Source: Acrasis kona (lineage: Eukaryota; Heterolobosea; Eutetramitea; Acrasida; Acrasidae). From it: 41,900 nucleotides of DNA. Location: contig JAOPGA020000709.1 of NCBI GenBank assembly GCA_026419775.2, positions 1 through 41,900 on the forward strand, written 5' to 3'. Of the stretch, positions 9,265-18,588 are shown one piece after another; position 1 is the stretch's first letter; each line of letters opens with the position of its first letter. Both the position numbers and the translations under genes were made by a program. A model generated the notes under the pieces. It was not told the DNA's origin. It saw only the letters and a list, made by a program, of their open reading frames with translations, and did no database searches.

Positions 9265-10480
9265 TTATCGCTGTAAAACAGACAAACAAGACAACACTCT
9301 ATCTTTGAAATATCCATTATAACCACCCATCTCTTTATATTCATGATCTTGGAGCACATCCTCTGAAGGAACGTCTGGTTGAGGTTCAGGGTCATATTTC
9401 TCCTGGGCAAGCTTAACCAGGTCTAAAAGAGATTCTTTAAATGACACAGTGACACATTTTGGTTGCCAGCCCTTTGTTGCATCAAAGCTGTTTACACAGT
9501 CTGCTTCTCCTGACAAGCATAAACCAATTGTCATGGAAACATTCTTTGGTTTCCTCTTTGGATCCTTCATGTTGACAAGAAATGTATCCAGACCATCAAA
9601 AAGCTTAACAACGGCTGCTTTTGTAAGCTCCTCAACAATATTTCAATTACCATCCTCAGATTGAAGAACTAACGTAGGATCATTCAAGTTGGTTATAACC
9701 TTTTGACTGTCATCAGCATATGTGAACCGGAAAGAGAATACATTTGAAACAACAATGGTACCGTTCTGAACAGATACTATGGCATCTTTGTTTGCTCTAT
9801 CATGTACCTTCCTCTTCCTACCACGCTTTTTGTGTACCCGTGCATTTGTGAGAATTAACTCATTTTGGGGTCCAACAGGATGGAAGTGGTCCTCTGAATC
9901 CACAAGATTGTTTTGTGTCTGTGGAAGTGGATGTTGACCAAGATATAACGGTTGGTTACAATTTCTGGTTCCTGTCTGAGTTGGGTGGTTTAGACCAAAG
10001 TGGTCAGCTGACTCCTTTATGAGGTCTATTGCAGATATAACATGATTTTGTGGAATGTTCCTTGTTCACAGCATTTAAGACGCCTTCCATAGTATCTACA
10101 TTATCATTTTGTTTGATAATTGACCTTAAGTACTTCATCTTTTGCTGGACCTCTTTTTTAGTGATTTTGAAGGCAGAGTGCCCCTGTAGTATGTTCAAAT
10201 GGTCTCTTAATTCACTAATCTCTTTAGACACATTTAAAGCAGTTGCAGTGTGTGAATATGCTCTCTCTTCCAACAATGTTTGTGCATGGAAGTCCATTGG
10301 AAACTTTGGAACTACTTTAGAAATGTCAGGGTGTTCTCCTTTGTACTTGATGGTATAGTTGGTTTGGGAGTAGTACTCAATTTTAACCAGGAATTTGCAC
10401 TCTTCACAGCATTTGCAAACAAACACGTGGTAGTGGAATATGCTCAGTTGTTCCAGTGTCTTCATACAGGTAGTTGTCAA
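9265..10480 (-). pseudogene. Unrecognised interrupted gene with Cys-rich head and RGRKRK motif
   Basis: Three open stretches follow one another on the minus strand: 10480-10004, about 10045-9643 and 9642-9265. The last two are one frame separated by a single TGA; the first joins by a frame change near 10045, so the gene is broken about twice, unless a short intron or recoding is used. The head has VCKCCEECKFLVKIEYYS and a Y-K-G-E-H-P-D strand, like the FLYWCH/GCM1-type zinc domains that precede MULE transposases. A helical region follows (KEVQQKMKYLRSIIKQN), then KKRGRKRKV (AT-hook or nuclear signal), then an unknown C-terminus. No DDE core is visible. It may be a transposon accessory protein or a decayed host gene. 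Its start lies at the edge of a pogo-like relic. Confidence 0.45.
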
Positions 10481-10489
10481 TTAGAATCC

Positions 10490-11135
10490 TCCCCCAAATA
10501 ATAGCCCCCCTTTAAGCTCTTTTTGTAAAACCATTAATGAATAAAATATTTTGTCAATATTGGTGTGATTTTCACGATTGATGGTGTGAATTTCCCACTT
10601 TGAAAACAATAAACTCTANTACCTCCCTTTTGCAGACCATGCTTTCTTGGATACTGTTGTTTAGTGAGTTTGTTATTAGTAGATATCAAATGAAAAATGG
10701 AACACAAACAATTACGGAAAAGAGTTTATTGCTTTTTATAACAGCGAGTAAAGTCAATTGTTACAAAATGGTCCTCTAAGCCATCTCTTGCAATAGAGAG
10801 GCCATTTTGTTGAAAGCCTTTAATTATCAACTCTTTTGGCACTCTCTCCCATACTTTTAGCACTATCTGGGTAAATTTCTGTTATTGATATCAAATTTAA
10901 CTCCTCACACTGTTTAAGCCATCGTTGGAGCTGACTCAGATTGCAACCTTTTTGTCGGTGGACTTCATGCTTATTTTGGATTTGATCCCATAAAGCAATA
11001 CAGGCTAACTTCTCTTTAACAGACCATGCTTTCCTGTAACTTACTGTATGTCATCCAAAAATAAATTTATTTTACTATTTTGGACAGTACCTAAGATGGT
11101 GCATGTAATAGTAGCCCCGGCTACTATTCCACGTC
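10490..11135 (-). mobile_element. Internally deleted pogo/Tigger-like (Tc1-mariner superfamily) DNA transposon relic
   Basis: The minus strand at about 11040-10860 encodes a CENP-B-type helix-turn-helix start (RKAWSVKEKLACIALWDQIQ, then GCNLSQLQRWLKQCEEL). It runs almost directly, in another frame, into the typical C-terminus (WERVPKELIIKGFQQNGLSI, then ARDGLEDHF; about 10860-10730). The whole catalytic DDE core is missing, so this is a non-autonomous remnant. Possible terminal inverted repeats are AATAATAGCCCCCC at ~10497 and AATAGTAGCCGGGG (minus reading) at ~11110-11135. The exact ends and target duplication are uncertain. A second trace of the HTH start (KKAWSAKGR) lies near 10640. Confidence 0.6.
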
Positions 11136-11154
11136 TCAACTTTTCAAAGGGAAC

Positions 11155-11370
11155 GTGGGGAATCGACTATTTTGTATAAATTTTGAAATACGAGGGAGTG
11201 GGGAGAATAGTCTCTTTTTCTCTGGAGAACTCAGGGATCAGATCAGTTCTCTAGGGAAAAACAGACCAGGTTTGTTCTCTAGGGAAACAAATAGTTGGGG
11301 AGATTCTCTGTTCCCTGGTCTATCAGTTCTCTCAACCTCCTTTTCGCAAGATGACACTCGTGATTGCCGA
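11155..11370. repeat. Degenerate short-repeat patch
   Basis: Contains repeated GTTCTCTAGGGAAA (near 11244 and 11273) and variants such as TTCCCTGGTCT and AGTTCTCTC. The core TTCTCTAGGGAA is nearly self-complementary. An open frame across it is repeat-derived and I do not treat it as a gene. Confidence 0.5.
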
Positions 11371-11380
11371 TAAACGTTTT

Positions 11381-12589
11381 TTATTCATTTACATTAACAA
11401 CGTTATCTTCGTTGATCTTCGTCTTCTCAGCCGTCTTCTTTTTGAAAACTTCCATCCCCCGTTTGATTAGATTCTGCTTCGCAATCTTCTTCTCTTCTTC
11501 ACTGTTGTATGGCTTCTCAGAAATAATGCCATCAACAACCTCCTGGAGGAACTGACCCTTCTCTGCAGTGAGACGCTTAGCGATTGCACTCTCCTTGTTA
11601 ATATCAAGATATCCTTTTCTCATGTGCCTCTTCAACTCTGCCCAGTGCTCTGTCAAGTTTGAAAGTTCCGGTAGCTTCCCAAATGCATTAGTATGTGCTA
11701 TACAATATGTAATTGAAGCTCTCATGGCAACGTCAAACTTCTTGTCATTGAGGACATCTTCCGGTACAGGTACAGCAAGCCTTTCGTCCGTTGGATATGC
11801 GATAGACACGGCCTGATGAACTACTTTCCTCTCACCAGTGTTAGGAATAAGCCGCTAGTCGCGTCCGAACACTTTAATTGGGCTACGGCTCCATACAAAT
11901 AAATAAATTAAACTTTCCTCTCACCTGCAGTCAACGGAATTGGTTTTTCTTCCTGCTCACTCTTCTCCGTCTTCAATTTCTTAGAAGCTTGTGGTGTCTG
12001 CAATTCTGTCCTCAATTTTACAAACCTTACAATATTATGTGAAATCATTGCAAATTACTTACTCTTGTTCAATCAAAGATTTGATGTCCAACCGAAGATT
12101 ATCCCCAAAGTCCTTCAAAGTAACTTCCGGCTGTTTTGGCACCTTTGGAAGCTTCTTGTTGTTGTTCTCAAGGAGTCTGTCAATCTCATCACTTTCCTCC
12201 TGTGTGGCACTCATAATGTGTTTGTTGTTTGCCTTCCGATAGCACTTTTTACGTTTTGGTGGTTGTTCAAACTTTTTGTCTTCCTCTTCCTCCTCTTCCT
12301 CCTCTTCCTCCTCTACATCCTCTTCGCTCCTGCTTTTTCTCTTTTTGTCTTTACAATGACCTTCTTCGGGAACCTGAGGTTGTCCAACATCAACAGCAGT
12401 CTTCTTCTTGGACATAAACTCTAAGAACTCCTTGTAGTTTTCTGGTGTCATCTCACTAGCAGTTTGTTGTGTTGGTGGTGTCTTCTGACCGGATGGTATG
12501 TAGTTTCCAGATGATGATCCTTTCTTGTTACCATGGAACGAGATATCAGTTGTTTTCTTGGGTGTTGCTTGTTTGGTTCTACCGGCCAT
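11381..12589 (-). CDS. Acidic/basic nuclear-type protein gene with one intron, disrupted by a 75-bp insertion
   Basis: The start at 12589 gives MAGRTKQATPKKTTDISF. Then come a Ser/Pro/Gln region, a basic stretch, an 11-12 Glu run (~90-102), a bipartite-looking basic signal (PPKRKKCYRKANNKH) and helical segments. The frame stops at 12059 unless a 52-nt intron (12062-12011, GTAAGT...TTGAG) is removed, after which it stays open to the insertion at 11911-11837. Beyond the insertion the same frame continues from AVSIAYPTDERLAVPVPEDV to a stop at 11381 with helical, Lys-rich sequence. The allele is therefore probably inactive. R-T-K-Q near the start echoes the histone H3 tail. Its start is 77 bp from the divergent 911-aa ORF. 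Family not recognised; it could be an element's accessory gene. Confidence 0.55.
11823..11925 (+). mobile_element. 75-bp 5'-truncated LINE tail with 14-bp target duplication
   Basis: ACTTTCCTCTCACC occurs at 11823-11836 and again at 11912-11925. Between them lie 75 bp (11837-11911) ending in an AAATAAATAAATTAA tail. Removing the insert and one duplicate restores an open frame across the host ORF. The insert body (CGCGTCCGAACACTTTAA at ~11860) matches the 3' end of the LINE at 19.0-21.45 kb (CGCGTCTGATCACTCTAA at ~21408), including a following TGG[CG]CT-CGGC. This is a target-primed reverse-transcription product cut very short at its 5' end. Confidence 0.85.
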
Positions 12590-12666
12590 TGTGTTCTTTT
12601 TTTCAATTAGTTGATGGAAATTATTTGACTTCAAGTTGGCTCAAATTTATTTTTGTAATTCAAGTT
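12590..12666. promoter_or_regulatory. 77-bp bidirectional promoter region
   Basis: Separates the ATG of the minus-strand acidic/basic gene (12589) from the ATG of the plus-strand 911-aa ORF (12667). It is T/A-rich, with TCAAATTTATTTTTGTAA near the plus-strand start. Such a short shared region resembles divergent genes of compact elements. No factor-binding site can be named. Confidence 0.4.
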
Positions 12667-15402
12667 ATGGATGAACTTGTTACCAGACACAAGTGTCCAT
12701 CAAGAATATTGTCGTCTGGTCAAATCGTATGCAATTATACTCTAATGCCAATCAAGGATGATATATTAAACAAAACATGCCCTCAATGTCACACAAATTA
12801 CTTCTGCTGTCCTATATGTGACAAATCATTCAACGATATTTCAAATTTAACAAGGCATATGAAGAATGTTGAGAAAATGGGAGTCAATGCATCCAGAAAT
12901 TATCACATGGTCAACAATACATTTAAATTTACTGCACTTGCGAACAAACTACATGAGGATATAGTAGCATCAAATTTTAATCAACAAAACAACAATGAAG
13001 CAAACAAAGAACATCCTATCAATGGTGGATTTTATGAGAGTGATGTAGACGCTCCGTCAGAACCTGATGTCTCTTATGATTCTAGTAGTGACGAAGAGAT
13101 GGTTGATGATAATATTTTTAATGCTGAAAGAGTTGTTGTTCAGAATAGGAACGAACACCATAATGCCGTCAATATAATTGACCACTATACATACCCAGGA
13201 GTTTTGGAAAATTTGAAAGGTTTGACAGGTGAACATAAACACCGTCTTGAACAATCATATCAACAAGGCGATGCTATAATGGTTGAGAAGGCGAAACTTG
13301 ATATTGACAAATCACACTTTACGTTGATGATTACAAAAACCATTTTGGCGGGTCCTTCGGATAACCTGTCTATTGACCACACAGAAAGAAATCAAGACAA
13401 AGATAAAGATTGGATAACGTACAAGAAAAGGAAGAAATGGTTTAGATACTACGGTAGAAAGTACCTAAAACACTGGTCCGAAATGGATTTTAGAGAATTC
13501 TATTATGTTTTCATAATTAACAAGAAAAGATACTTTAAAGAAAGATTAGAACCAATAAAAGCTTCAAAAATTAAGAATACAAAGATCCACAAGTTAAATC
13601 CCGAATCTATGAACTACTGGTCTCCTATCGCGCCCAATCACAACTCAACTACAATAAACAAAATTGCGCACAAAAGCGAGACAACCAAAAATAATTATTC
13701 GACGGTTATCGAAAATAAAATGGAAGTAGAAGCTACTCTGAGCTCAAGAACACACAACGCCTCTATAACCGAAGCCACAAGAGTAGTTAAATTGAAAGGA
13801 TGGCAAGCACTGGTTAAGGAAGTGAGAGAGAAAGTCAAATGGGAAGAGGAACCTAGTGAAGAAATTAAGGATCAAATTAATAAGTCAGGAAACAAAGAGT
13901 GGCTACTCATGGCCGCTAAAGACCCTTTAATGAAAGGAGACGAAGATTCGTTATCCATTTTCCTGGTAGGAAAACCGAACGAAATTGACGAAGACGAAAT
14001 CGAGAAAAAAGTAATTGAAATCAATGCGGATATAGGAGCAAGCATCAACGTGACCGAACTAAGAACCATCCCTGGGTACGAAATCACGTGTGTCAACAGG
14101 AGCGATAGAGACACTGTCTACAATAACATCATGAGATTCGAGGACATAAGAGCAAATTTCATAACATTCAAGGCCACGACTGTTAACGACTTGATCAACG
14201 GAGACAAACCGACCACGACAATAAAGTTCAAAGAAGTACTATTACACGAACCCAGACTTTGGAGGGCTTTAAAAGGATATGAAATAGCATTCATACAAGG
14301 ATACGGATCAAACTGGAACGTAGACGTATACAATAAAATACATGATGCAGATTTTAAACAAAGAATAAAGAAACTAAGGAAAAACACCCCAAGACAAGCC
14401 GAAGATATTAAAAAAATGACAGACATCAGACTGAACCTCATCGGAAGTGGAGACAGCCCCGGATTAGTCACAACCACTCCCAACTTCGAAAACTACTCAA
14501 ACGAACTTCAGAAAGAGATAATGGAGAGGAAAATAAGCAAGAGCAAGACCGAGATGTCCATTATCAACTGGATGCACAGAGGCGATACGCGATATGTGAG
14601 AGATGAGACAGTGGTGACCCTAATGTTTGGAGATAGAACCAAAGTGGAACAGTTAACCACTTCTGAAGTCGCAAGAGCCATATCGGACAAAGTAATTGCA
14701 ACCAATCCAGAAGACCTTGAGAATTTTGAAATTAAGGGCATAGAATTTAGACCAACCTCTAACAAATCAGTATCTTTAAGAATCAAGGTTGGAACTGAGG
14801 AGGACAGAGAAGCACTCCAACTATACAGCAACAAGCTTTGCAGTCTGGATGTACCACTTTTAGGCAACCTCGTTACAAGTGTGAGGCAAAGCGAAGGAGA
14901 CGATGATACAAAGAAGAAAGACAACCAATTGACGAAGATGGTAAACAAAAAGATGAAAGATATTGACAACAAGAATAATCAAAAAAGCAATGAACTGATG
15001 AGCGAGATGGAGAGGCAGAGGATCAAAATCGAAAAGATAAAGACAGAATTACAATCAGTCATGAACGCCCAAACCACATTCCAAAATCAGTTTACAACGA
15101 GACAAAACCAACACAAGGAGCATGTGAAACAAAAACTAGCCCAATATGAAGTTGAGAACAAAAACAGAGACAATGTGTACCAAGGCTATTTCAAAACAAT
15201 TGCAGAACAGCTAACGCAAACAAATGCATCAATCAATGCCCTAGCAAAACACACAAATGAAGCACTCACCAAGGGAAACGGAAAAAACAACAAAAGCAAC
15301 CAGTCCACACCTATCAAGAGAAATAGGGTATTGCAAGACACATCACCTAACTCAGAGAAACTGCAAAAGAAAATGAAGAACAACTCCCCTCAAGCCAAAT
15401 GA
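12667..15402 (+). CDS. 911-aa protein: zinc-finger N-terminal part and LINE ORF1-like C-terminal part
   Basis: One open frame. I place the start at 12667 (MDELVTRHKCPSRIL) because upstream codons read through the promoter and start of the divergent gene. Residues ~38-70 carry CPQCHTNYFCCPICDKSF then LTRHM, a C2H2-like finger. Then come an acidic Ser stretch and a basic region (YKKRKKWFRYYGRKYLKHW). From about residue 300 the character changes: less AT-rich codons, two RRM-like segments (FLVGKPNEIDEDEIEKKVIE; VVTLMFGDRTKVEQLTTSEV), a coiled coil (~770-860, KIKTELQSVMNAQTTFQNQF) and a basic Gln/Asn tail. That matches ORF1 proteins of non-LTR retrotransposons, which bind RNA. The stop TGA overlaps the start of the next ORF in ATGA. 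The N-terminal third may come from another element. Confidence 0.7.
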   Translation: MDELVTRHKCPSRILSSGQIVCNYTLMPIKDDILNKTCPQCHTNYFCCPICDKSFNDISNLTRHMKNVEKMGVNASRNYHMVNNTFKFTALANKLHEDIVASNFNQQNNNEANKEHPINGGFYESDVDAPSEPDVSYDSSSDEEMVDDNIFNAERVVVQNRNEHHNAVNIIDHYTYPGVLENLKGLTGEHKHRLEQSYQQGDAIMVEKAKLDIDKSHFTLMITKTILAGPSDNLSIDHTERNQDKDKDWITYKKRKKWFRYYGRKYLKHWSEMDFREFYYVFIINKKRYFKERLEPIKASKIKNTKIHKLNPESMNYWSPIAPNHNSTTINKIAHKSETTKNNYSTVIENKMEVEATLSSRTHNASITEATRVVKLKGWQALVKEVREKVKWEEEPSEEIKDQINKSGNKEWLLMAAKDPLMKGDEDSLSIFLVGKPNEIDEDEIEKKVIEINADIGASINVTELRTIPGYEITCVNRSDRDTVYNNIMRFEDIRANFITFKATTVNDLINGDKPTTTIKFKEVLLHEPRLWRALKGYEIAFIQGYGSNWNVDVYNKIHDADFKQRIKKLRKNTPRQAEDIKKMTDIRLNLIGSGDSPGLVTTTPNFENYSNELQKEIMERKISKSKTEMSIINWMHRGDTRYVRDETVVTLMFGDRTKVEQLTTSEVARAISDKVIATNPEDLENFEIKGIEFRPTSNKSVSLRIKVGTEEDREALQLYSNKLCSLDVPLLGNLVTSVRQSEGDDDTKKKDNQLTKMVNKKMKDIDNKNNQKSNELMSEMERQRIKIEKIKTELQSVMNAQTTFQNQFTTRQNQHKEHVKQKLAQYEVENKNRDNVYQGYFKTIAEQLTQTNASINALAKHTNEALTKGNGKNNKSNQSTPIKRNRVLQDTSPNSEKLQKKMKNNSPQAK

Positions 15403-15968
15403 AAAAAATAAATGTAAATGTTACAAACAACCTCAATATAAAACTTATATTCTGGAATGTGGATACATTAACAGAAGAAAAGTTAGGAGATATTGAACAA
15501 CTTGGAAACAAAGCAGATATCTTAATATTAGCCGAACTGAACCAAACATACAGAAAGGATTGGGTAAAGAGAATAAGAAATGCACTCCGATCTAACTTTG
15601 ACATCTATTTCAATATGTCTGAAATCCAACGTATTGACAGAAACAACCAGAAAGCTAGAACATTTGGGGGTACAGCGTTTATAATAAACAAAAATTCTGA
15701 CTGGTATGGTGGAGCACAAGTATTCAAGCACGAGAAGATAATTGAAGGGAGAATGTCTGTCCTTCACATTAATGTAAACCACACACATACACAAATAATT
15801 AGTATATATAGCCCGAGTAACAATTCTCAAAAAAGCATCGTAACTACACAAAGAATGGCAGATAAACTGAGAGAGATACATGAGCAAGGCATTGATCTAA
15901 ACTGGAAAACAATTGCGATAGGGGATTGGAACATCCAAAACGACGATACTAGCAAAAATCTGACATAT
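15399..15968 (+). CDS. LINE ORF2, endonuclease domain only (cut off by an inserted element)
   Basis: Starts at the ATGA that ends ORF1 (ATG 15399-15401, TGA 15400-15402), an arrangement suited to stop-and-restart translation. It encodes an apurinic-type endonuclease domain: LIFWNVDTLTEE (strand 1 with the Asn), ADILILAELNQ (catalytic Glu), FGGTAFIINKNS, IISIYSPSNNS and AIGDWNIQNDD (GDxN motif). No reverse transcriptase follows because the inverted-repeat element at 15969 interrupts the frame at about residue 190. The sequence beyond that element does not resume the ORF, so the rest is lost. The endonuclease nicks target DNA to prime reverse transcription in this class. Confidence 0.8.
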
Positions 15969-18256
15969 GGGTTACCCAAAATAAAATTTCTTTATTTGTA
16001 CATTTTTGTAAGTGTTCATAACAAATACTTCATTGAACACAAATGCCACCAAAATATTCGGCTATCTAATACTTCGTATTTCGGTCCACAAGTACAGCAA
16101 GATCTTCATCGGTAAGTTCTTTATTTAATAGTTTGACCTCTTCATCTGATACTGGTCGTAACATAATGTGTTGAAGCCTATCTTGGATATAATTTGTCGC
16201 CCCATCTAACAATGAAAGAACGTCACTTTTTGATGCAACAGCAATAGAGCACATTTCCTTTCTAAATGTTGACTGAGCAAAATTTAAAAGGTTATAAAGG
16301 GAAGATGTATGGATGATTCTGAACTCGGATATTGGATCAACATATTTTTGGAACCAGCCATTCACAAGCTCTATAATTTCATCCCATGGAATAAAACGAC
16401 CCTTTGATTTCGAACATGGAGCAACCCAATTTAATCGATGCAATTCAACATAATACTGTGGAAAGCGGAAGAGCATGTCACACAAATATTGAACTATGAG
16501 ATTCTTATAATGCGATTTGTTTGATAAAGTGAACATTTGCACAGACTTTTTTAGAATAGCAATCATCAAATCAAAATTCTTTGAATGGACTGAATGTATA
16601 AGTTGTATGTAAAGAGCACCATGTGAAATAAGAAAAGTCCACCATACTTTTTTCATACCAGTTAAACAAGCACCCCATTGAAGGAACTGTTCATACATAA
16701 CCTCTACCTCAATGTTATTTGCATCAGCAAATCCTAATTCAGATCTATATAAACGTGTAAAATAGACAACAATGCTTTCGTAAGTAATAAGGGTTACTGC
16801 ATGTGATTTACTATANTCACCTTGCCCAACCTTTTTAATATCTTTATCAATGCCGAAACTACTTGCAAGCTCATTGATACCATGTTTCCAGTATAATCGG
16901 AACAAACCTTGCAAGAAGTTCAGTAGGATATGCCAGTGTCCAGGAACAGGTAGTGCTTTTGATAAGCAAGTTTTTTTGATTATACAAGAGTTCCGTAAAC
17001 GGTTATAAGTCTCTTGATCAACAACAACAAGATAATGTTTATCATTCATAATATTGTTATTGATCAGACCCTCCATATGTGTTATTATATTAATATTGTC
17101 CTGTTCAGAACTTGTCGCCTGATCAATCATGGATGCATTGATTGATACCCCATGGCTTCTTCGCCTCTGCCAATCATTTATTTCAATGCTACTTTTACAG
17201 TATGTCTGGTAGTGCTCTTTTGTATAACACAGACCTATTTTTGATAGACTATCCTGAAACCAATCATGATTACCTAATAAGTCCATTAGCATTGAGATGA
17301 TTAAGCGAAATTTATTTGTTTGCGGTTGCGCTTGTCGTCGTACTGATACCAACTGGAGTATAATGAACAAAATGCCAGTTTCTTTTCGCTTTATATGCTC
17401 CCTTGCATTGTTGATCAAATTGTTTACAAATGAGTTATTGTTGCCACTGTACTTTGCTATTAAATCCTCCTTTGTATTCAGGAAATCAGTTTGGATTAGT
17501 GTAAAAAAGAACAATAATATCTCTGCTGGTATTGCATCAGTGTACTTATCAAGATCAAACACAAATCGTTCGTCTGCTATCTTCGCTATTTTATCAAATG
17601 AGGATGCTAAAATATGAGCTGCTTGCAGTAAAATGCTAGCGTCAGAGTTTTTAGAAGCATTATCAACTTTTTGAGAGAACATTGACNAGGGTGTTGGAGG
17701 TGTTGTAGAAGACATAGGGCTACTATCTTTGAATTTGAATTCTGTAGATGGAGTTGGTGGGGTTTGAATACTTGTTGTCATTGATAATAATGCAGCATTT
17801 ACTGTCTGAGTTGGTGCATGCACTGATTGATCAAAGTGTGACTCATAACTCAATACTGTTGGTGTCTTTAATGCAGGGCTATTCATATGTTTAACGGACT
17901 CGGATAACATTTTTGATTCCAGATTTGTGAGATTGTGAACAGATTTTGTTCGAGGGATGTGTAAATGAATGCGTGAATGTTGTTCCGCAGTCGATTTGTT
18001 AGGAAATTCCTCTCTACAATAGTTACACTGCCAATTAGCTTTTTTCTTGTTGTCGTATGGTGAGTATTGTTTGCATTTAAATCCTTTTTCTGATGATGAC
18101 GAACGCTTCAGGGTGTTTACATATAGATTAGGGCGAGATATTGGTATCCTTTGCGTTGTATTTGTGATGTTGCTTAATGGAGATCTTGGGATGTTTGCGC
18201 TCATTTTATTGATTACAAAAAATTCTAAATAAAGTAATTTTTTATTTGGGTAACCC
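15969..18256. mobile_element. 2.29-kb terminal-inverted-repeat element encoding a DUF6589-like protein
   Basis: The left end GGGTTACCCAAAATAAAA and the right end (minus reading) GGGTTACCCAAATAAAAA begin an imperfect inverted repeat of roughly 32 bp that includes a CTTTATTT block. The element holds one minus-strand gene that nearly fills it and sits inside the LINE endonuclease frame, so it is younger than that LINE. Flanks are ...CTGACATAT and TCTCGTCAG...; no clear target duplication is seen, perhaps because the right flank was rearranged. Confidence 0.75.
16066..18204 (-). CDS. 712-aa DUF6589-like protein with C2H2 finger, the only gene of the inverted-repeat element
   Basis: An intact frame apart from two ambiguous bases. 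Residues 60-80 form a C2H2 finger (C60-x2-C63-x12-H76-x3-H80, in WQCNYCREEFPNKSTAEQHS) after a basic, Ser-rich head. A Thr/Pro-rich linker follows (~150-175). The body is alpha-helical. Near 420-450 it has LPVPGHWHILLNFLQGLFRL and later YEQFLQWGACLTG, plus VDPISEFRIIHTSSLYN, features I associate with the DUF6589 group found in repetitive families of fungi and some animals. No classical DDE spacing was identified. Being alone between terminal inverted repeats, it is the best candidate for the mobilising enzyme, but that is inference. An AATAAA-like signal lies near its 3' end inside the left repeat. Confidence 0.7.
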   Translation of the reverse strand: MSANIPRSPLSNITNTTQRIPISRPNLYVNTLKRSSSSEKGFKCKQYSPYDNKKKANWQCNYCREEFPNKSTAEQHSRIHLHIPRTKSVHNLTNLESKMLSESVKHMNSPALKTPTVLSYESHFDQSVHAPTQTVNAALLSMTTSIQTPPTPSTEFKFKDSSPMSSTTPPTPXSMFSQKVDNASKNSDASILLQAAHILASSFDKIAKIADERFVFDLDKYTDAIPAEILLFFFTLIQTDFLNTKEDLIAKYSGNNNSFVNNLINNAREHIKRKETGILFIILQLVSVRRQAQPQTNKFRLIISMLMDLLGNHDWFQDSLSKIGLCYTKEHYQTYCKSSIEINDWQRRRSHGVSINASMIDQATSSEQDNINIITHMEGLINNNIMNDKHYLVVVDQETYNRLRNSCIIKKTCLSKALPVPGHWHILLNFLQGLFRLYWKHGINELASSFGIDKDIKKVGQGXYSKSHAVTLITYESIVVYFTRLYRSELGFADANNIEVEVMYEQFLQWGACLTGMKKVWWTFLISHGALYIQLIHSVHSKNFDLMIAILKKSVQMFTLSNKSHYKNLIVQYLCDMLFRFPQYYVELHRLNWVAPCSKSKGRFIPWDEIIELVNGWFQKYVDPISEFRIIHTSSLYNLLNFAQSTFRKEMCSIAVASKSDVLSLLDGATNYIQDRLQHIMLRPVSDEEVKLLNKELTDEDLAVLVDRNTKY

Positions 18257-18588
18257 TCTCGTCAGCATTTATTTACTATGGAATATAGACACATTGTACG
18301 CTGTTTGTTTAGTAGATAAGTAACCAAGTATACATCTCTGTAGTTGTGATTCTTATCTTTGTTGACTTAAAAGAGTTGGCATGGATAGGACCATTGAGAA
18401 GGACTCTTGACCTCTGATGCAGCTGTTGCGTTGGAAGTCACTAGAAGAGTTCAAAAGGGTTGTCCAGGTAATGTTATAATTCCCCCTCTACTGAGAATAT
18501 GCAAAACAGTAGTGACAGAGAATGTGTACTTATGTTTTACTGTTACAGTTTAGACATGTGTGAAAGGAACATTTTTTGGATAGAAGAG
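18257..18588. other. Non-coding stretch
   Basis: No coding segment with protein-like composition was found. The sequence right of the inverted-repeat element does not continue the interrupted LINE frame. Confidence 0.35.

Noticed and set aside
14118-14972. Several minus-strand hydrophobic frames as membrane proteins
   Set aside because: All are antisense to the charged LINE ORF1, which naturally gives Leu/Ser-rich shadows.
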